This document shows, piece after piece, positions 26,203 through 33,846 of a stretch of 43,929 nt of DNA. A model generated the notes under the pieces. That model had not been told where the DNA came from. It did no database searches and saw nothing but the letters and a program-made list of their open reading frames with translations. The stretch's first letter is position 1, and every line of letters starts with the position of its first letter. A program made the translations under genes and the position numbers. The stretch comes from an uncultured Clostridia bacterium (lineage in GTDB: Bacteria; Bacillota; Clostridia; Oscillospirales; Ruminococcaceae). The stretch is taken from contig CAMZIK010000012.1 in assembly GCA_947307175.1 (NCBI GenBank), positions 1 to 43,929 on the forward strand, given 5' to 3'.

Positions 26203-26245
26203 AATGGCGCTTGCTCACCAAAAGAGCAGGCGTCATTTTGTTTTA
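26203..26245 (+). promoter_or_regulatory. Leader hairpin with T run before the ATP-grasp operon
   Basis: AATGGCGCTTGCTC (26203-26216) pairs with GAGCAGGCGTCATT (26224-26237), a 14-bp stem with G-U pairs, and TTTTGTTTTATTG follows before the GGAGGG ribosome binding site. It is placed like the leader hairpins of the pyrimidine operon and nadE. Confidence 0.6.
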
Positions 26246-26266
26246 TTGCGAAACGGAGGGATAGTT

Positions 26267-27610
26267 ATGAAAGACATCAGACAGGAGCAGTTTACAAAAG
26301 CAGTGGGCAACGCTGCTGAGATCAACGAGCTTCTGAGAAGGTACGGTGTGAAATTCGGCATTTACAAAAACGGCGTTTTCAACGAGCAGTTCTTTCCTTT
26401 TGACCCTATCCCGAGAGTCATCTCGGCAGAGGATTTCAAAAGCATCGAGAAGGGACTTGTTCAGCGTGTAAACGCCCTGAATGAGTTCCTTTTTGATATC
26501 TACCACGAAAAGAAGATAGTAAAGGACGGCATCATTCCTGAGGACTTTATCTATATTTCAAAAGGCTATCTCGCTGAGTGTGAGGGAATAACGCCGAAGA
26601 ACAAAATTTACAGTCACATTTCGGGCATTGACTTGGTGCAGGCAAAGGACGGAGTGTGGTATATCCTTGAGGACAACCTGCGCATACCCTCGGGCGCATC
26701 ATATCCGCTTATCGCAAGAGAGCTGACGAGGATTGCTGCTCCGCAGGCATTCGAGGAAAACGAGATAGTCGATAACAGAGGCTACGCACAGCTGCTGAAA
26801 GAGACTATGGAGCATGCAAACTGCGGAGGCATAAGGGCGATACTTACTTCTGGAAGATACAACGCTGCTTACTTTGAGCATTCCTACCTTGCGGAGAACA
26901 CAGGCTCGGTGCTGGTGCAGAACGACGAGCTTTTCGTTGAGGACAATATCCTCTATCACCGCACCTATTCGGGCGGAAAGACACGAATTGGCGTGCTTTA
27001 CAGGCGCATCTCCGACGAGTTCCTTGACCCGCTGACGTTCCTGCCTGAGTCGCTTATCGGCATACCGAATCTTATGGAGGCTTACCGCAGCGGAAATGTG
27101 GGCATTGTCAATGCGCCGGGCAACGGCGTTGCAGACGACAAGGGCATATATTACTTTGTGCCAAAGATGATAAAATACTATCTCGGTGAAGAACCGATAC
27201 TCAAAAACGCACCGACATATCTGCCGTTCTATGAGCAGGATATGAGGTACGTTATGGACAACCTCGAAAAGCTGGTCATCAAGGACGTTGCGGAAGCAGG
27301 CGGATACGGCGTGGTGTTCGGGCGTGACCTGACAAAAGAAAAACTGGAGGAGTTCCGCAAGACTATCATCGCAGAGCCAAGGCGTTTTATCGCGCAGGAG
27401 GTCATAGATTTTCTTGATCTGCCGATACTTGACAATGGCGAAACGGTCATGCGCAAGGCTGACCTGCGTGCGTTCGTGCTTTCGGGAGAGACAACGAGAG
27501 TTTGGGCATCGGGGCTTACAAGGTTTTCACGAAACCCCGACTCTTTCGTTGTCAATTCATCACAGGGCGGAGGTTTCAAGGACACATGGGTACTGAAAGA
27601 AAAGGAGTGA
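26267..27610 (+). CDS. Circularly permuted ATP-grasp protein (DUF404/DUF407 type)
   Basis: 447 residues from ATG 26267 (CGGAGGG upstream); the in-frame stretch back to 26204 lies in the leader hairpin. Motifs match the permuted ATP-grasp family: GIDLVQAKDGVWYILEDNLR, then PSGASYPL, IVNAPGNGVADDKGIYYFVP, LVIKDVAEAGGYGVVFG, and FIAQEVI. Members occur with alpha-E and transglutaminase-like proteins, as here, and are predicted to ligate amino groups in peptide or amide synthesis. The biochemical product is not established. Confidence 0.9.
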   Translation: MKDIRQEQFTKAVGNAAEINELLRRYGVKFGIYKNGVFNEQFFPFDPIPRVISAEDFKSIEKGLVQRVNALNEFLFDIYHEKKIVKDGIIPEDFIYISKGYLAECEGITPKNKIYSHISGIDLVQAKDGVWYILEDNLRIPSGASYPLIARELTRIAAPQAFEENEIVDNRGYAQLLKETMEHANCGGIRAILTSGRYNAAYFEHSYLAENTGSVLVQNDELFVEDNILYHRTYSGGKTRIGVLYRRISDEFLDPLTFLPESLIGIPNLMEAYRSGNVGIVNAPGNGVADDKGIYYFVPKMIKYYLGEEPILKNAPTYLPFYEQDMRYVMDNLEKLVIKDVAEAGGYGVVFGRDLTKEKLEEFRKTIIAEPRRFIAQEVIDFLDLPILDNGETVMRKADLRAFVLSGETTRVWASGLTRFSRNPDSFVVNSSQGGGFKDTWVLKEKE

Positions 27611-27614
27611 ATGT

Positions 27615-28316
27615 ATGAGTACGATCTCAAAAGAACACAGCGACCGACTCTACTGGCTCGGACGCTACACGGAAAGATCTTTCACAACGCTCAAGGCGTT
27701 GGACAAGATGTTTGATAAAATGATAGGCAAAAGCCATGTATATAAAGAGTATCTTGACTATTTCGGGCTGAGCGATACATACTCGGACAGCAAGGATTTC
27801 ATCAGGAGTTTTCTGTATGACGAGAACAACCCCAACTCTGCGGCGTACAGTCTTGAAAGAGCTTACGACAACGGTATCGTGCTGCGTGAGGAGATCTCCA
27901 CCTCTGCGCTGTCGTTTTTACAGATGGCAAAGGACACGCTCAAAAGGTCTGAGAGCAGCAGCAACACACGTTTTTCGCTGCTGCCGCTGGAGGATATACT
28001 CTACGGTTTCTGGGGAAGCGTCAACGAGCATATTTACGATGACGAGATAAGAAACATCATCTACATCGGCAAAACAGTCGAAAGGCTCGATCTGTATATA
28101 AGAATGAAATACCCTTACGAGTCGGTGAAAAAGGAGTATGTCAGGCTGCTGAAAAACCTGCGCAGAGTGCCCAAGGACACTCCATACCGATATAGCACAA
28201 AGCAGCTGTCCGAGCTTGAGGAGATAATGGGCTCGCAGCAGGATTACGAGAACGGTTCAGGCAGGGCGGCAGGCGCTCTGGCACATCTTTTTGAAACAAC
28301 GGAGGTGTTTGTATGA
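27615..28316 (+). CDS. Alpha-E domain protein (DUF403)
   Basis: 233 residues, all-alpha. It begins SKEHSDRLYWLGRYTERSFT, the typical start of alpha-E proteins (usually 'a.rlyWlGRyieRae'), and ends near HLFETTEVFV. AAGGAG precedes the ATG by 7 bases; the 3' end overlaps the transglutaminase gene by ATGA. The family partners the permuted ATP-grasp protein; its exact role is unknown. Confidence 0.9.
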   Translation: MSTISKEHSDRLYWLGRYTERSFTTLKALDKMFDKMIGKSHVYKEYLDYFGLSDTYSDSKDFIRSFLYDENNPNSAAYSLERAYDNGIVLREEISTSALSFLQMAKDTLKRSESSSNTRFSLLPLEDILYGFWGSVNEHIYDDEIRNIIYIGKTVERLDLYIRMKYPYESVKKEYVRLLKNLRRVPKDTPYRYSTKQLSELEEIMGSQQDYENGSGRAAGALAHLFETTEVFV

Positions 28317-29083
28317 AGCAGGTGAGCTTTTATTATTCCACAAAGCTGACTTTTGACGACTACGTTCACGATCACAGCTTTGCTCTGCGCATTATCCCGC
28401 CTGAAACGGAAACGCAGAAGATAACCGCCTGCAATCTGAACATCTCGCCTTATGTTTCCACGCAGCAGACAAAAGACGCATTCGGCAACAACGTCACGGC
28501 AGGCTACCTCAAAGGCGACCACAGATTTCTCGATTTTGAGATAAAGGGAACTGCTCGGACCGACTGCACAAAGCACCGCACCGACTATATGCCCTGTTAT
28601 CTGTACCCGTCGGAGTACACCAAGCCTGACGGCGAGCTGAAAGAGTTCTACGGCGAAATTAAGAGCAAATGCACAGGCACGGTGCAGGACAGGGCAGAGT
28701 ATCTGTGCGATACGCTTTCAGACGTTATGGAATACCAGAAGGGTGCGACAGACACGGCAACGACTGCCGCTGATGCGTTTGGGCTGAAAAAGGGCGTTTG
28801 TCAGGATTTCTCGCACATACTTATCTCGCTTCTGCGGCTTGACGGCATTGCCGCAAGGTACATTGCGGGGCTTGCGTTCTGCAACGGTGAAACGCACTCA
28901 TGGGTCGAATACTGGACGGGCGATCACTGGGAAGGCATAGACCCGTCAAACAACTGCTGTGTCAGTGACGATTATCTTGTCATTTCACAGGGCAGGGATT
29001 TCCGTGACTGCGCTATCGACAGGGGCGTTATGTTCGGCAATCACACAAGGCAGCTCCAGCTTGTCAGGTCGGTACTGACTTAG
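28313..29083 (+). CDS. Transglutaminase-like cysteine peptidase/amidase
   Basis: 256 residues. An N-terminal beta domain (Bact_transglu_N-like) is followed by a transglutaminase core. The triad is visible: Cys163 in KKGVCQDFSH, His195 in GETHSWVEYW, and Asp210 in GIDPSNN. No signal peptide, so it is cytosolic. With the ATP-grasp and alpha-E genes it forms the widespread three-gene module proposed for amide-bond synthesis and removal. Translation is coupled to the upstream gene (ATGA). Confidence 0.92.
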   Translation: MKQVSFYYSTKLTFDDYVHDHSFALRIIPPETETQKITACNLNISPYVSTQQTKDAFGNNVTAGYLKGDHRFLDFEIKGTARTDCTKHRTDYMPCYLYPSEYTKPDGELKEFYGEIKSKCTGTVQDRAEYLCDTLSDVMEYQKGATDTATTAADAFGLKKGVCQDFSHILISLLRLDGIAARYIAGLAFCNGETHSWVEYWTGDHWEGIDPSNNCCVSDDYLVISQGRDFRDCAIDRGVMFGNHTRQLQLVRSVLT

Positions 29084-29111
29084 CATATCGCTGCCGAAAG
29101 GAAGATAAAAA

Positions 29112-30053
29112 ATGATAAAGACAGTTGCGAGCGCTTCGCTTGCAGTTCACGAAAAACTAAATATAAAAAAGCGCCGCATTCAGAACGGCGAAAGCACCAC
29201 TCGCCTCAGCCTTGTCACAGGAACTCACGGCGACGAGCTGGAGGGACAGTACCTTGCTTATATGGTGGGCAGCTATGTGGACGAGCATATCGACCTGCTT
29301 GACGGCATACTCGACATATATCCTGCGCTCAACCCGATGGGCATAGACTCTATCACAAGGGGTATACCGATGTTCGATCTGGATATGAACAGGATATTCC
29401 CCGGCAGCAAGAACGGCACGATGGCGGAGGCGGTGTGCGCTTCGATAGTTGATGACATCAGCGGCTCTGATGTGTGTGTTGATGTTCATTCAAGCAATAT
29501 CTTTCTCAAGGAGATACCGCAGATACGCATAAGCGTGCCGACGGCGCAGAGCCTGCTTCCGTATGCGAAGCTGATGAATGTTGACTTTGTGTGGATTCAC
29601 GAGTCAGCCACGGTGCTTGAATCTACGCTTGCGCACACGCTCAACACGAGAGGCACGAAAACGCTGGTGGTTGAAATGGGCGTGGGTATGCGTATAACCA
29701 AGGAATACTGCTTGCAGCTTTTTGATGGCGTGATGAACCTGATGAAAAGCCTTGGAATGTGGAAAGGCAAAACGAAGCCCGTGCGTGAGCCGATAGTATC
29801 TGAGGGCAGAGAGGTCGGCTTTGTCAACTCCGACGCGGCAGGGATCTTCGTGCCGTGTGCTGATTTCGGAGAGAACGTAAAGCAGGGAGAGCATATCGGT
29901 GATGTGCTTGATCCGTTGACGGGAACTGTCATTGAAAGGGTGCAGGCGGTGTGTGACGGAATGATATTCACCCTGCGTGAGTACCCCGTTGTTTACGGCG
30001 GCTCGTTGCTGGCAAGGATACTAAAAGCGTCTGCTGGAGGTGAGAGGGAATGA
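29112..30053 (+). CDS. Succinylglutamate desuccinylase/aspartoacylase-family zinc hydrolase
   Basis: 313 residues. The M14-like zinc ligands are intact: His39 and Glu42 in GTHGDELEG and His126 in DVHSS; the catalytic Glu188 is in VVEMG. DLDMNRIFPG is the family's substrate-binding stretch. A C-terminal beta domain carries a 'G.V' biotinyl-like fold (AGIFVP...KQGEHIGDVLD). It should hydrolyse an N-acyl amino acid or a peptide-like amide, possibly the product of the ATP-grasp module. GGAAG precedes the ATG. Confidence 0.9.
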   Translation: MIKTVASASLAVHEKLNIKKRRIQNGESTTRLSLVTGTHGDELEGQYLAYMVGSYVDEHIDLLDGILDIYPALNPMGIDSITRGIPMFDLDMNRIFPGSKNGTMAEAVCASIVDDISGSDVCVDVHSSNIFLKEIPQIRISVPTAQSLLPYAKLMNVDFVWIHESATVLESTLAHTLNTRGTKTLVVEMGVGMRITKEYCLQLFDGVMNLMKSLGMWKGKTKPVREPIVSEGREVGFVNSDAAGIFVPCADFGENVKQGEHIGDVLDPLTGTVIERVQAVCDGMIFTLREYPVVYGGSLLARILKASAGGERE

Positions 30054-30973
30054 AAAAGAAAAAGCTCTTTTCGCTTTGCTCGCCCTACCGTGAACAGCTT
30101 GATGTTATCGGGTTTTCCTTCGGTCACGGCAGAAAGTCGCTGGCGATAGTCGGCGCTATGCGAGGCAACGAGGTGCAGCAGATGTATGTTTGCAGCCGTA
30201 TGGTGCAGGAGCTGAAAAAACTGGAGGAAAAAGACCGTATCACAGAGGGCATCGAGATACTTGTCGTGCCATGCATAAACTACTATTCAATGAATATCGG
30301 TAAGCGTTTCTGGGCAATGGACAACACCGACATCAACCGTATGTATCCGGGCTACGATCTGGGCGAGACGACTCAGCGCATCGCTGACGGCGTTTTCAGC
30401 GCACTCAAAGGCTTTGAATACGGCATACAGCTAGCGAGCTTTTATCAGCCCGGCGTTTTCCTGCCTCACGTCAAGATGATGGATACTGGCTTTACCGATC
30501 CACAGCTGATGAAAGATTTCGGGCTTGAATTCGGCATCATCAGAAAGCCAAGACCTTACGACACCACCACCCTCAATTACAACTGGCAGGTGTGGGAGAC
30601 AAAGGCGTTCTCTGTTTATGCAAACGCCACTGACACCATAGACGAAAAAGCCGCCGAGGAGGCGGTGGATGCGATATTGAGATTTATGAACAGAAAAGGC
30701 TTGGTAAAGGTCACCACGCCGCCTGGCTATAACACTGCGATACTTGATGAGAGCAAGACGAGGCAGGTGCGCTCCGACCACGCTGGCATCTTTTTCAGCC
30801 TTACGCAGATAGGCAGGCGTGTCGAACAAGGCGATATTCTCGGCAGGATAACAGATCCCTTTGACTGCGAGCTTGTCTGCGAGATACGTTCACCCGTTTC
30901 GGGCACGGTCTATTTTGCCTACAACAGTCCGCTTATAAACGCAAAGACAGTATGCTTCAAAATAATCAAGTGA
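30050..30973 (+). CDS. Aspartoacylase-family paralogue lacking catalytic residues (putative pseudoenzyme)
   Basis: 307 residues, overlapping the previous gene by ATGA. The fold-defining segments are present (TDINRMYPG, RSDHAGIFFS, EQGDILGRITDP). But the zinc motif GTHGDE reads GAMRGNE (His replaced by Arg38), DVHSS reads IQLAS (Asp and His lost at 127 and 129), and the VVEMG glutamate region reads SVYANA. The zinc site and general base therefore appear lost. The frame is intact over the full family length, so it is more likely a non-catalytic partner or ligand-binding subunit of the upstream enzyme than a decaying gene. Confidence 0.82.
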   Translation: MKKKKLFSLCSPYREQLDVIGFSFGHGRKSLAIVGAMRGNEVQQMYVCSRMVQELKKLEEKDRITEGIEILVVPCINYYSMNIGKRFWAMDNTDINRMYPGYDLGETTQRIADGVFSALKGFEYGIQLASFYQPGVFLPHVKMMDTGFTDPQLMKDFGLEFGIIRKPRPYDTTTLNYNWQVWETKAFSVYANATDTIDEKAAEEAVDAILRFMNRKGLVKVTTPPGYNTAILDESKTRQVRSDHAGIFFSLTQIGRRVEQGDILGRITDPFDCELVCEIRSPVSGTVYFAYNSPLINAKTVCFKIIK

Positions 30974-30990
30974 GATAGGAAGTGTTAGGA

Positions 30991-31980
30991 ATGGTTTCAT
31001 TGAACGACTATCTTTTTTCGGGGGACACGGTGCTGAAAATTCTGCACCAGTATTCCGCCGACCTTAAAAGCTCAGCGATAGAGAGCCGCAACTCAGTCGA
31101 CCTTGTCCACAGCAATTTTCTGATACAGATAATCGAGCTGCTGGAGCACAACGATTTTCTTACCTCGCAGTCACAGAGGATAAAAGAGTTCTACAAGTTT
31201 ATGACACATGAGTATCCTTTCCTTGCCTTTACGTTCAAGGGAAGGATAAAGTCGCTTATCAGGGCGGAGGAAAAGTTCAACGGCTATATCCTCGAATATA
31301 TCTATGATTACTACAAAAATAAGGGCACGTATCCAAGTGAGGCTGAGATAAAAAGCAACCTCATCTGTTTCCGTGACCTTATTGCATACAGGATAGTTAT
31401 TTCGATGCCTGCCTGCCACATAGGCGAGGGCGAGCAGAGAGACGAACTTGAAAAGAAATATCTTTACGAGATAGCAAACGTGCTGCCTGAGTTTCTTGAA
31501 GAAAGAGGTTTTACTGCAGAGCTTTCGGGCTTCGGTGAGGACAGGTGTTCAGACAGCCTCAGAGAGAATGTCAGACCTTATTACCGTGACTATGTCCGGA
31601 CGCCGAGGATCTCAGGTTATCAGTCGCTGCACATCACTTTTTACGATAACCTTGCAAGGTGCTATACCGAGCTTCAGCTGCGAACAAAGGATATGGACGA
31701 CTACGCCGAGATAGGTGACGCCAACCATTTCGGCTACGAAAAAACGCAGGAGGAGAGCCGTGCAAAGCGTGACATAATCCCTATCGGCGAGTGTATCTGT
31801 TTCGATGAGGCTTACCAGCGCCTTACAAAGCTCCAGCAGCTTGAGCTTGCAGAGATAGACGTAAATATGTTCAAGGCGATAAACAACCAGCTCATCAACG
31901 ACGGCTGCGGTCTTTTCAGAGGCAGGCAGATCCTTCCTTTCGAGCATCTTTCCCGCTTCCAGAACGACCTGATAGATTGA
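30991..31980 (+). CDS. RelA/SpoT-domain nucleotide synthetase-like protein
   Basis: 329 residues from ATG 30991 (GGAAG about 8 bases upstream; the GTG at 30982 overlaps that site). RelA/SpoT synthetase signatures are present: RIKS (85-88), FRDLIAYRIV (127-136), GYQSLH (209-214) and ELQLRT (227-232), then YAEIGDANHFGYEK. An all-alpha N-terminus of about 75 residues precedes it. There is no HD hydrolase, TGS or ACT domain, as in small alarmone synthetases. It may make (p)ppGpp or another pyrophosphorylated nucleotide. Its place at the end of the amide-synthesis operon is unusual. Some RelA-fold enzymes use other substrates, so the product is open. Confidence 0.82.
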   Translation: MVSLNDYLFSGDTVLKILHQYSADLKSSAIESRNSVDLVHSNFLIQIIELLEHNDFLTSQSQRIKEFYKFMTHEYPFLAFTFKGRIKSLIRAEEKFNGYILEYIYDYYKNKGTYPSEAEIKSNLICFRDLIAYRIVISMPACHIGEGEQRDELEKKYLYEIANVLPEFLEERGFTAELSGFGEDRCSDSLRENVRPYYRDYVRTPRISGYQSLHITFYDNLARCYTELQLRTKDMDDYAEIGDANHFGYEKTQEESRAKRDIIPIGECICFDEAYQRLTKLQQLELAEIDVNMFKAINNQLINDGCGLFRGRQILPFEHLSRFQNDLID

Positions 31981-32093
31981 CGATACATTAATGCGCTTGG
32001 TCTTTATCCGATAGTTTTATTATTCCTGAACAAGACTGCATTTTTCGATATCAAGCTCCCTTAGTATCTCATCATCACACGCTCCCTTACAAG

Positions 32094-32122
32094 TTGACAA
32101 AGGTGGGCTTTGAGTATATAAT
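32094..32122 (+). promoter_or_regulatory. Sigma-70 promoter in front of the GDPD relic
   Basis: TTGACA (32094-32099) and TATAAT (32117-32122), spacer 17. A strong promoter remains although the gene behind it is broken. Nothing else was recognised in 31981-32220. Confidence 0.75.
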
Positions 32123-32220
32123 ACTAAGCAAACAACGACTGGGTGCTTTGAAACAGACAGAGCAGAAGCGCTGTATACAGATAGTACCGGATATTGATTT
32201 TTCAAGGTGGGAGTAGACAT

Positions 32221-32476
32221 ATGGAATTCGGAAAATTCATCGCACATCGGCGCACAGCTTTGTTTATGGGGAATATCCTCACCTGATTTCATATCCTGTG
32301 ATGTCGAGCTTTTGTCCGATAAGGTAATAAATTACACCAAGCGCAAAAACAAAGACCTTTTCGTCTGGACGGTCAATTCAGAGCAGCGTTACCTCAAAGC
32401 AAAGGACGTCTGCAAAACGCTTATTTGCGAAAAGTCCGACAGTTTTGATTTCACGAAGTATTATATCCGAGGCTGA
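32221..32476 (+). pseudogene. Glycerophosphodiester phosphodiesterase (GDPD) with internal deletion and frameshift
   Basis: ATG 32221 starts MEFGKFIAHR, the usual N-terminus of GDPD proteins (FIAHRG). Within ten codons the homology jumps to another frame that encodes the C-terminal strand-helix units (LWGISSPDFISCDVELLSDK, then KDLFVWTVNSEQRY), ending at TGA 32476. The original frame stops at about 32286. More than half of the gene, including the metal-binding Glu residues, is missing. Confidence 0.75.
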
Positions 32477-32766
32477 TACTGATGCAGAGGCTGCCGTGTT
32501 CGATTTTATCGAGCTTGCGGCAGGCTACAAAAAAAGTCCGGCTCAACCTTTATAAAAAAGTATTGGTCATGAACACCTTGGTGCATTTGCCTCAAAGATG
32601 CTTGAATGTCTCATCATGATGTCGATTATGATATGCCTCAGTTCGTAGCAGAGAGCATAGCTGTCCTCATCATCTCAGCAGCTTCTGCGCTGCATTGCCG
32701 GGCCATTCGGAGCATCACATTTGAGGAATACCTTCAAAAGGTCTGATGATAATACATATAAGCCAA
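32477..32766 (+). other. Intergenic debris, no intact gene recognised
   Basis: Short open stretches occur (for example 32606-32746, 46 codons), but none has a good ribosome binding site or a family match. The stretch lies between the GDPD relic and a terminator and looks like decayed coding sequence. Confidence 0.4.
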
Positions 32767-32820
32767 GAGGCTCATCACAGCCGCTGCCAGAAGCACACTG
32801 TGAGAGCCTCACTTTTTTTG
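32767..32820 (+). terminator. Rho-independent terminator
   Basis: GAGGCTC...CACAG pairs with CTGTG...GAGCCTC around a long loop, followed by a run of seven T. The outer stem sequence is the same as in the terminator at 39751-39787, suggesting the element was copied. Confidence 0.7.
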
Positions 32821-32854
32821 CGCAAATAAGTTGCAAAGAAGTGTGTGATATAAT
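32821..32854 (+). promoter_or_regulatory. Direct-repeat promoter (SARP-type) of the plus-strand micro-peptide array
   Basis: 9-mers CGCAAATAA (32821-32829) and TGCAAAGAA (32832-32840) are 11 bp apart; 8 bases separate the second from TATAAT (32849-32854). This is the geometry seen at 35576, 39399, 39672 and 40606 and that reported for SARP regulators. There is no good -35 hexamer. The first micro-ORF starts about 45 bases after the predicted transcription start. Confidence 0.65.
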
Positions 32855-32904
32855 AAAGACACAGTAAAGGAAAACAACACAAACACAAAAAGGAGGAAAA
32901 CAGA

Positions 32905-32973
32905 ATGCTCGTATGCTGCACAATGGTAGTTCTGCTCGGTATCGGAACAGTCACCGCTTACATCTGCAAGTAA
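32905..32973 (+). CDS. Micro-peptide P1 (22 residues, hydrophobic)
   Basis: ATG follows AGGAGG with 7-8 bases spacing. The peptide begins MLVCCTMVVLLGIGTVTAY and ends CK: a single hydrophobic stretch with a basic C-terminus and three Cys. First of four tandem micro-ORFs behind the direct-repeat promoter. It resembles the minus-strand array peptides in size and composition, not in exact sequence. Function unknown. Confidence 0.6.
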   Translation: MLVCCTMVVLLGIGTVTAYICK

Positions 32974-33020
32974 TCGGAACAACAGCTTATCTTAAATCTA
33001 TCTGAATGGAGGGAAATACG

Positions 33021-33101
33021 ATGATAGCACTTGCAATAGGAACACTTGTATTCTGCGCAGCACCTTCAGTTTTACTGATCGTTTTGCACAACTGCAAATA
33101 A
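33021..33101 (+). CDS. Micro-peptide P2 (26 residues, hydrophobic)
   Basis: GGAGGG precedes the ATG by 7 bases. Sequence starts MIALAIGTLVFCAAPSVLL and ends HNCK. Single predicted membrane helix with a short polar, Cys- and Lys-containing tail like P1. Second of the array. Confidence 0.62.
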   Translation: MIALAIGTLVFCAAPSVLLIVLHNCK

Positions 33102-33152
33102 TATAAAAATAGAAGAACAAATGACAATGAAATTGAAAGGAGGAAAACAACT

Positions 33153-33245
33153 ATGATAACAATTGCAACAGGTGCCGCAATATTTGCAGCAGCAACGGGA
33201 GTAGGAATGCTCGCAGGATTAACTATACACGTCCTGTTTTTCTAA
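33153..33245 (+). CDS. Micro-peptide P3 (30 residues, hydrophobic)
   Basis: AAAGGAGG precedes the ATG with good spacing. Sequence starts MITIATGAAIFAAATGVG, rich in Ala and Gly, ending HVLFF. Single predicted membrane helix; the M-[IF]-T start recalls several peptides of the minus-strand array. Third of the array. Confidence 0.62.
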   Translation: MITIATGAAIFAAATGVGMLAGLTIHVLFF

Positions 33246-33274
33246 AGACCATATAACATAAAGCAGAAAAAACA

Positions 33275-33343
33275 ATGTTATCTATAGCATTTTTAGCAGG
33301 TATCATTACCATAGGAGCTGTAATAGTATTCAATATTGATTGA
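33275..33343 (+). CDS. Micro-peptide P4 (22 residues, hydrophobic)
   Basis: MLSIAFLAGIITIGAVIVFN is followed by ID and TGA. The ribosome binding site is weak. The frame continues without interruption after the TGA into the CWB2 relic at 33344-33724. Confidence 0.5.
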   Translation: MLSIAFLAGIITIGAVIVFNID

Positions 33344-33724
33344 TACACAGCAGAATATGCATACGTCATCGGCGGAGAGGGAGTTATCTCAAATGAGATG
33401 ATGAAGGCCGCAGGCGATGCACTCGGTATCGAGCCGACCAGGATCTCAGGCAAGAACAGATACGAGACCTGCATAGCTGTAAACGAAACATTCAAGGACG
33501 TTCTGACAGGAAACTGCATATGCGTTGCAACGGGAGCAGATTTCCCTGACGCTCTTGCAGGCGTTTACGCAGCAATGTACAAAGCACCTATGATGCTCGC
33601 AGCAGGCAGTCTGAGCAAAAAGCAGACAGATTACCTGAAGGATAAGAATGCGCAGCAGATAGTTGTTTTCGGAGGCAAGGGCGCAGTTCCTGACGAACTT
33701 GTTGACAAGATAGCAAAAGCATAA
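33344..33724 (+). pseudogene. Orphan C-terminal CWB2 cell-wall-binding fragment
   Basis: About 126 codons read from the TGA of micro-peptide P4 to TAA 33724, beginning YTAEYAYVIGGEGVIS. This equals the last one and a half CWB2 repeats of the C1 protease at 955-4668 (RISGKNRYETC, ATGADFPDALAGVYA, VVFGGKGAVPDELVDK). No signal peptide, catalytic domain or good start; the first ATG in frame is internal. It is the 3' remnant of a second wall-anchored protein. A terminator follows. Expression by stop-codon read-through from P4 is formally possible. Confidence 0.75.
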
Positions 33725-33736
33725 GCATAACAGAAC

Positions 33737-33777
33737 AAAGCCGATACTTACCATTACGGTAAGTATCGGCTTTTTCA
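33737..33777 (+). terminator. Strong rho-independent terminator
   Basis: A perfect 16-bp stem (AAAGCCGATACTTACC with its complement) around ATTAC, followed by T5. Convergent with the secreted-protein gene on the minus strand and possibly bidirectional. Confidence 0.9.
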
Positions 33778-33846
33778 TTTGTATATCCGTTATTCAGATG
33801 TTCTGCAAAGTGCTTGTTATAGTTGTTCCGCTGTTCAGCAAATAAC

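Noticed and set aside
32606..32746. 46-codon plus-strand ORF (MSHHDVDYDMPQF...) and an overlapping minus-strand stretch with an ELRH motif
   Set aside because: No ribosome binding site and no convincing family; the ELRH motif lacks the first His of a zincin HExxH, so both are treated as debris.
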